Shown here in pieces: positions 18,689-22,553 of a DNA stretch of 22,553 nucleotides. The translations under genes and the position numbers were made by a program. This DNA is from a virus. Every line of letters starts with the position of its first letter. Within the stretch, counting starts at the first letter, position 1. Under the pieces are notes generated by a model. The model was given only the letters and a program-made list of their open reading frames with translations. It made no database searches and was not told the DNA's origin. The stretch is from positions 1-22,553 of the IMG/VR virus record IMGVR_UViG_3300044616_001697; one strand, 5' to 3'.

Positions 18689-19327
18689 CTAAAATGGTAG
18701 TAATGCACCTAGAGTAGTCTTAACAAGAAAATCTTTAGCTTTTCTCACTGGTTTTGATCTAGCTATTCTTCTACCAGAATTTCTTGATTGTTTTGTTAGA
18801 ACTCTATTTGCCTTTCTTGTGACGGATTTTATTTTGCGATCTCTTTCTCTTACTCTTTTTAGTTTGTCTCGTAATGCTTTCTTTGTGTTTTTATCAGTGG
18901 TGTTTTTAATTTGTTTCTGGATTCGTTGCACTTGCCCAAAAATCTCCATGATCAATTCTTCGCTCAATTTTGGATTTCTAATTCTACTATCCGAAACACT
19001 AAAATCTTTATTTCTTCCGCTATTTTTGTTGAAACCAAAAGACTTATAGAATTTTTCTAACTTTCCTTTCTTTCCCTTATCGGCTTGTGGTGTTAGTGTA
19101 ACTCTTTTGTTTTGTTTATCGGCATAACGAGTCAGACCTTTCATCGCTCTTGAGCCGATTCCTTGATTTCTTTTTTCTTTTGGTACTTCAATTGAATGAA
19201 GACGAATATCACCACTATTACTAAGAGTAGAATGAAACTTCATTCCAGGATGTTTTCTTCGCCAGGCAGAGCCTATTTTATCTAAGGATTCTTGTGATTC
19301 GGCAATAAACTGGCGAAAGGTTTTCAT
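18689..19327 (-). CDS. Capsid-targeted GNAT-type acetyltransferase
   Basis: 212 residues. Residues 1-10 MKTFRQFIAE followed by S form a T4-like capsid-targeting peptide with an I-A-E cleavage site for the head-maturation protease. Residues 43-62 (LHSIEVPKEKRNQGIGSRAM) contain the GNAT motif A, RNQGIGS, that holds acetyl-CoA pyrophosphate, and 92-99 (KFYKSFGF) is motif B. The C-terminal third is a long, very basic region, perhaps for DNA binding in the head. Most likely an acetyltransferase packaged and injected with DNA to modify host proteins; substrate unknown. The start overlaps the upstream stop by four bases. Confidence 0.8.
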   Translation of the reverse strand: MKTFRQFIAESQESLDKIGSAWRRKHPGMKFHSTLSNSGDIRLHSIEVPKEKRNQGIGSRAMKGLTRYADKQNKRVTLTPQADKGKKGKLEKFYKSFGFNKNSGRNKDFSVSDSRIRNPKLSEELIMEIFGQVQRIQKQIKNTTDKNTKKALRDKLKRVRERDRKIKSVTRKANRVLTKQSRNSGRRIARSKPVRKAKDFLVKTTLGALLPF

Positions 19328-19872
19328 CTTCTTTTTGGTTGAGTTTTAGTTCTTTGTGGTTTATCTTTTGCTCTTATTGTTGGCGGCGCATTTTTGCTGA
19401 TGTTCTTGTTAGCGGTATCTATGTCAACCATAATATAACTTCCCTTACCAGCTTTTGCACCCGCATTATGAGCATCTGGTACCCGAACTATTTTATGACC
19501 TCTCTTGATGTATTCTCTAGATTGTTGTATAGGACTTACCTTCTTTGCTCTTTTCATGAGTTCTTCACCTTCATATTTTTGTAGTAGCTCCTTTTTCTTT
19601 TCTCTAGATTTTTTATGTGATATTGTATTTGTTACTTTAGGATTAACAAATTTAAGATTCACTCTAGAATAACCATAATCATTACCCACTCTAGGTGTAG
19701 GAGTTGTATATACAGTTTTATTAGTTTTTTCTGGATGATAAGTTCCCGATGACGGAGATTCTTTGAAGCCTGATTTTAAAATGGAATTTTTATTTTCTCT
19801 AGAAGTGTAATGAGCGGTTCTCAAAACTCTCATTCTTTTGGCTTCGGTAATAAACTGGCGAAAGGTTTTCAT
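19324..19872 (-). CDS. Capsid-targeted ADP-ribosyltransferase-like protein
   Basis: 182 residues. Residues 1-11 MKTFRQFITEA match the T4 internal-protein targeting peptide, with cleavage expected after Glu 10. The body follows an ADP-ribosyltransferase-like pattern: HYTS (21-24), ILKSGF (31-36), VYTTP (54-58), DYGYS (65-69), then late GHKIVRVPDAHNAGAKAGKG and SYIMVDID, like ART-fold toxins with a 'VRVPD....YI.FD' ending. The catalytic Glu is not certain. T4 packages its own ADP-ribosyltransferase, Alt, so an injected modifier is plausible. It overlaps both neighbours by four bases. Confidence 0.65.
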   Translation of the reverse strand: MKTFRQFITEAKRMRVLRTAHYTSRENKNSILKSGFKESPSSGTYHPEKTNKTVYTTPTPRVGNDYGYSRVNLKFVNPKVTNTISHKKSREKKKELLQKYEGEELMKRAKKVSPIQQSREYIKRGHKIVRVPDAHNAGAKAGKGSYIMVDIDTANKNISKNAPPTIRAKDKPQRTKTQPKRR

Positions 19873-20282
19873 CTTCCAAATTTTCTAATATTACTTTTTG
19901 CATTACCAACTTCAATATATTTTTTTGTTTTTCGGTTTTCTATATCACGTTTCATCTCTCTTGATTCGGGATGACTTAAATCACCACGAACCATTCTAGA
20001 AAACATTCTTCCCTGCCTATAACCTTTTAGTTTATCAATTCTAGTCCTAACCTCTTTTTTAGTGTCGGGTAAATTACCACTGTCTGTTCTATAATCATCC
20101 CGGGATTTTTTATCATATTTGGCGCCTCTGTTTGCAGAATGAAACATGCGCCTGATTCCAGTTTGTCGATCTCTTAATGAAGTTGATCCTGTTGCTCTTT
20201 TGTTTCTTATGTCCTCTTTTTCTAAAGGACTAAGATTTTTTTCTTGTTTGGCCTCGGCCATAAACTCTCTATAAGTCTTCAT
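19869..20282 (-). CDS. Capsid-targeted basic internal protein, 137 aa
   Basis: Starts MKTYREFMAEAKQEK, the closest here to the T4 internal-protein peptide MKTYQEFIAEA, with a predicted cleavage after Glu 10. The rest is a strongly basic, low-hydrophobicity chain (SLRDRQTGIRRMFHSANRGA, KYDKKSRDDYR, KKEVRTRIDKLKGYRQGRMF) suited to DNA packing. No enzymatic motif seen. The true start is ATG 20282, immediately after the upstream stop; the longer frame from 20426 is inside the metallopeptidase gene. A likely internal head protein. Confidence 0.8.
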   Translation of the reverse strand: MKTYREFMAEAKQEKNLSPLEKEDIRNKRATGSTSLRDRQTGIRRMFHSANRGAKYDKKSRDDYRTDSGNLPDTKKEVRTRIDKLKGYRQGRMFSRMVRGDLSHPESREMKRDIENRKTKKYIEVGNAKSNIRKFGR

Positions 20283-20283
20283 A

Positions 20284-20658
20284 TTAATAACCGTGTTTTG
20301 GAATTTGATGTGAATATTGACGAAGTATAACAGCAGCAGTAGCATTAGCCTCATTTTCAATATCGCTACCATCACCACCATCCATCTCTTTACCACTTGC
20401 TTTTTGTTTATAATGAACCAACTCATGAGCCAGTGTGCGATAAATGTCCATAGGATGACGTTCTGCGATCTGAATTCTTATCGTATCGTCAGAAAGATTA
20501 TACATTCCAAAGGTCTTATGTTTCGCCGAAAATTCAGGATTATCAATAATAATAACATTAGGAGTTTCTTCTATTTCAAGATGGTCACAAGCAAACTTAA
20601 GAAAGTCTTTGACTTGCGATCTTTTTGATTCAGTAAGAAATTCAGTGTACTTCTTCAT
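20284..20658 (-). CDS. Capsid-targeted HExxH metallopeptidase-like protein
   Basis: 124 residues. The N-terminus MKKYTEFLTESKRSQ is a variant of the targeting peptide, with a possible L-T-E cleavage. TLAHELVHYKQ at 76-86 holds the zinc-binding HELVH, and GSDIENEANATAA (97-109) supplies candidate third ligands Glu 101 or 103, as in small gluzincin-like phage proteins. Aromatic and acidic spacers (IYRTLA) precede the motif. A catalytic zinc site is well supported; substrate and timing are unknown, either in the head or in the host. It overlaps the upstream gene by 17 bases and abuts the downstream start. Confidence 0.8.
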   Translation of the reverse strand: MKKYTEFLTESKRSQVKDFLKFACDHLEIEETPNVIIIDNPEFSAKHKTFGMYNLSDDTIRIQIAERHPMDIYRTLAHELVHYKQKASGKEMDGGDGSDIENEANATAAVILRQYSHQIPKHGY

Positions 20659-21220
20659 CTAGAATACTTTGAATCCAGTTTTCACTCATCGCTTCCATAA
20701 TATTTCTTGCAGCTTTTTCGGTTTTTGCAAAATTATTGTCCACCAAATAAGCAATAATAGTATCAACTTCCTCTTTTCTTAATCCAATTTCTTTATCTTC
20801 TCTTCTTCTAGTACCAATAACTGCATTCATTCGCCTTTTTAGCTTTTGTTTGGCCTGAGAATCTTCACCCCAATTTCGCTCATCTGGATGAGGATCTTTC
20901 CAGTCATCATGTTTTCCGATATCTCTTTCGCGGCTTTTAGGTAAAAATGTTGTTTTTACTGAGTCCCGCGACCTTAATTTGGAATCCTCTTTCACTAATT
21001 TTCTAACAGTTTCACGTCTTTTATTGTGAAGATGTTCTACATCCTTTCTTGTGAATTTTGGATCTGCAGCTTTTTTGGCACCCTTCTCAATATTTTTCTT
21101 CACTGCTTCAATATCAACAGCTTCATTAACACGATAGCGAATTCTTTCTGCATAAGGAAAGAATTCTCTCGTGACAGTACAACCATACATGTCATAATAA
21201 GAATCCAGTAATTCGTCCAT
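20642..21220 (-). CDS. Virion/structural-type protein with MSE-W motif, 192 aa
   Basis: First gene of the leftward late operon. The N-terminus (MDELLDSYYDMYGCTVTREF) differs from the targeting peptide of its neighbours. The middle is highly charged and basic (RKDVEHLHNKRRETVRKLVK). The C-terminus KEEVDTIIAYLVDNNFAKTE, then KAARNIMEAMSENWIQSIL, repeats the motif found in the 18279-18650 protein. This type of ending is common in cyanophage virion proteins; it may anchor the proteins to a shared partner. A late-type promoter lies 24-30 bases upstream. Role otherwise unknown. Confidence 0.75.
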   Translation of the reverse strand: MDELLDSYYDMYGCTVTREFFPYAERIRYRVNEAVDIEAVKKNIEKGAKKAADPKFTRKDVEHLHNKRRETVRKLVKEDSKLRSRDSVKTTFLPKSRERDIGKHDDWKDPHPDERNWGEDSQAKQKLKRRMNAVIGTRRREDKEIGLRKEEVDTIIAYLVDNNFAKTEKAARNIMEAMSENWIQSILDEEVH

Positions 21221-21243
21221 CGGGTGCGCCTAGTAGATAATCC

Positions 21244-21250
21244 TATTTAG
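21244..21250 (-). promoter_or_regulatory. Late-type promoter motif, leftward
   Basis: CTAAATA on the minus strand upstream of the 21220 start. It is back to back with the rightward copy at 21262, so the intergenic space holds divergent late promoters. Confidence 0.65.
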
Positions 21251-21261
21251 AATTTTGACAC

Positions 21262-21268
21262 CTAAATA
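21262..21268 (+). promoter_or_regulatory. Late-type promoter motif, rightward
   Basis: CTAAATAACC, 64 bases upstream of the 21332 gene, which has AGGAG ahead of its ATG. Confidence 0.6.
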
Positions 21269-21331
21269 ACCTTGGTGATTAAGGAACCACCTTAAAAGTT
21301 TCTCTTAATCCAAATTTAGGAGAATAGACTA

Positions 21332-21532
21332 ATGCCTGCTGTAGACCGCGATGTGATGTATATGCAAGAGACATTTGGTACCACTTGTCTCGCAACTGAT
21401 TATGGTGCTCTTGAACTTCGGGAAGTAATTCACGATCGCAAAGATAAAAAAGTTAAAACCGAAGATAAAGAACTGTTTTCTCTAGAATCTTCTTGGGATT
21501 ATGGTCTTGAACCGAATGTTATTAACGGCTAA
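21332..21532 (+). CDS. Hypothetical protein upstream of gp25, 66 aa
   Basis: Product MPAVDRDVMYMQETFGTTCL, then ATDYGALELREVIHDRKDKK and an acidic end (ESSWDYGLEPNVING). I do not recognise it as a T4 protein; a small gene ahead of gp25 fits the cyanophage baseplate neighbourhood. AGGAG 11-15 bases before the ATG supports the start. The stop overlaps the next late promoter motif. Confidence 0.7.
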   Translation: MPAVDRDVMYMQETFGTTCLATDYGALELREVIHDRKDKKVKTEDKELFSLESSWDYGLEPNVING

Positions 21533-21535
21533 ATA
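21529..21535 (+). promoter_or_regulatory. Late-type promoter motif upstream of gp25
   Basis: CTAAATAACT, overlapping the 21532 stop and 20 bases before the gp25 ATG. Same sequence as at 21262. Confidence 0.6.
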
Positions 21536-21554
21536 ACTCTTAATTTAGTATAAA

Positions 21555-21953
21555 ATGCCAGTAGAGCGGATAAGTCGTTCTTTTAAGGATATAAGTATTT
21601 CATTTGATGTTAATCCATTAACTCGTGATCTTATCGTACTTAAAAATGAAACGGCTATTGTCCGCTCTATTCGCAATTTAATCTCAACAATAAAAGGAGA
21701 GATCCCCTATTCAGATAAAGGTAGTAATATTACTAATCTTTTATTTGAAAATATGAATTCCATAACTTCGTCGCTGATTGAAAGTGAAGTCACTGATACC
21801 ATTACTCGCTATGAGCCTAGAGTGTCTCTTATAAGCGTAGTTGTGAATCCCGATTACGATAATAACACTTATGATATTGTAATTACATATACGATCGTAG
21901 GAATAGATGTTCCACCACAACAACTAACTCTGGTTCTTAATACCGTCCGATAA
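21555..21953 (+). CDS. 25: Baseplate wedge subunit gp25
   Basis: 132 residues matching T4 gp25, the small wedge protein that joins gp6, gp7 and gp53 and is the T4 member of the sheath-initiator/lysozyme-like family shared with type VI secretion TssE. Visible hallmarks: FKDISISFDVNPLTRDLIVL, NETAIVRSIRNLI (31-43), the IPYSDKGSNITNLLFEN turn (50-66) and a β-rich C-terminus with DVPPQQLTLVL. Normal length for the family. The stop overlaps the next ATG (TAATG), so gp6 is translationally coupled. A late-type promoter lies just upstream. Confidence 0.95.
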   Translation: MPVERISRSFKDISISFDVNPLTRDLIVLKNETAIVRSIRNLISTIKGEIPYSDKGSNITNLLFENMNSITSSLIESEVTDTITRYEPRVSLISVVVNPDYDNNTYDIVITYTIVGIDVPPQQLTLVLNTVR

Positions 21954-22553
21954 TGGCCATAGTCAATCTCACTTCACTAGATTTCAATGAAATAAAAGCC
22001 TCTTTAAGAGATTATCTTAGAGCCAATTCAAACTTTAGTGATTATGATTTTGAGGGTTCTAACTTTTCTACTATTATTGATATTCTTGCCTATAATACTT
22101 ACATCTCCTCATACAATACCAACATGGTATCTAATGAGGTTTTTCTTGATTCGGCAACATTAAGAGAGAATGTTGTATCAAGAGCAAAAGAAATCGGTTA
22201 TACTCCAAGATCCAGAACCGCTGCAAGAGCCAATATTAGTTTTACCGTTGACACCACTAATCTACCCATTAATCCAATCACACTGACTCTTAAAAAGGGA
22301 GTTGTGGTTACGAGTGATTCTTTTAATGGTGCTAGTTACACTTTTTCTATTCTTGAAGATATTATCGCACCAGTTATTAATAACATTGCAACCTTCAATA
22401 ACATTTCAGTTTATGAAGGATCTTTTATTGTTCAGAATTTTACCGTAGTTGATGATAATTCAAGATTTCGTCTTGATAACGAGGGAATTGATACTTCGCT
22501 TATTAATGTTCTTATTCGTGAAAGCAATCTAACAAACGTAACACAAAAATATA
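21953..22553 (+). CDS. 6: Baseplate wedge subunit gp6 (N-terminal part)
   Basis: The first 200 residues of gp6, which dimerises to form the inner baseplate wedge ring. Family marks: YDFEGSNFSTIIDILAYNTY (32-51), VSNEVFLDSATLRENVVSRA, KEIGYTPRSRTAARA, and a strand-rich domain. The gene is cut by the window end. It overlaps gp25's stop by one base. gp25-gp6 order is the usual T4-type arrangement. Confidence 0.95.
   Translation, partial: MAIVNLTSLDFNEIKASLRDYLRANSNFSDYDFEGSNFSTIIDILAYNTYISSYNTNMVSNEVFLDSATLRENVVSRAKEIGYTPRSRTAARANISFTVDTTNLPINPITLTLKKGVVVTSDSFNGASYTFSILEDIIAPVINNIATFNNISVYEGSFIVQNFTVVDDNSRFRLDNEGIDTSLINVLIRESNLTNVTQKY

Noticed and set aside
20283-20426. Long N-terminus with a membrane-like segment for the basic internal protein
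   Set aside because: It lies wholly inside the metallopeptidase gene; the targeting peptide at ATG 20282 is the real start.
1-22553. tRNA genes
   Set aside because: I looked by eye for cloverleaf and T-loop patterns in the gene-free stretches and found none; a dedicated tRNA scan would be decisive.

Overview
The window reads as part of a T4-type myovirus genome, most likely a cyanophage. The right end carries recognisable late genes: the baseplate wedge protein gp25, the start of gp6, and a leftward cluster of head or virion proteins, several of which begin with a T4-like capsid-targeting peptide. Several of these, and a small SGGR...RGQGR protein, look to me like T4-type cyanophage families. 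The cyanobacterial host is an inference from recalled family resemblance. I found no tRNA, rRNA, CRISPR array or insertion sequence.

Layout. (1) 1-759: the 3' part of a tyrosyl-tRNA synthetase with an apparent one-base deletion in an A run. (2) 760-3750: small rightward genes, each behind a repeated ~58-bp promoter/leader (family A) and separated by short T-tailed hairpins; two genes share a paralogous domain. (3) 3759-4265: a leftward NUMOD4-type protein with a degenerate HNH region. (4) 4266-4800: a gene-free, repeat-rich block. (5) 4855-9279: rightward small genes, including several one- or two-segment membrane proteins, a tandem triplet of MKINWLNL membrane proteins and a cyclic-phosphate-processing receiver-like (cREC) protein, punctuated by a second leader family. 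(6) 9300-15430: seven copies of a compound cassette (hairpin, conserved block, sigma70 promoter with exactly 17-bp spacing), each followed by one to three small unknown genes. (7) 15431-15775: a gene-free boundary. (8) 15776-16447: three leftward small genes. (9) 16495-18282: rightward conserved genes including a GT-A glycosyltransferase. (10) 18279-21220: a leftward late operon of six genes. (11) 21332-22553: rightward late genes leading into the baseplate module.

The left and middle part behaves as a hyperplastic early region. Short genes of unknown function are moved and duplicated as promoter-gene-terminator modules. This recalls the mobile promoter/stem-loop cassettes (PeSL) described for T4-type phages. 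Recombination scars are visible: a gene with a copied tail, a ~1-kb tandem duplication, and an intergenic repeat swallowed into an ORF. The right part uses a different signal, CTAAATA, at three gene starts in four copies, resembling T4-type late promoters. The strongest biological observation is the late leftward operon. Four consecutive small genes start with versions of M-K-x-[FY]-x-[EQ]-F-[ILM]-x-E followed by A or S. Their bodies look like an HExxH metallopeptidase, an unknown basic protein, an ADP-ribosyltransferase-like fold and a GNAT acetyltransferase. Together they suggest a set of packaged, co-injected effector proteins.
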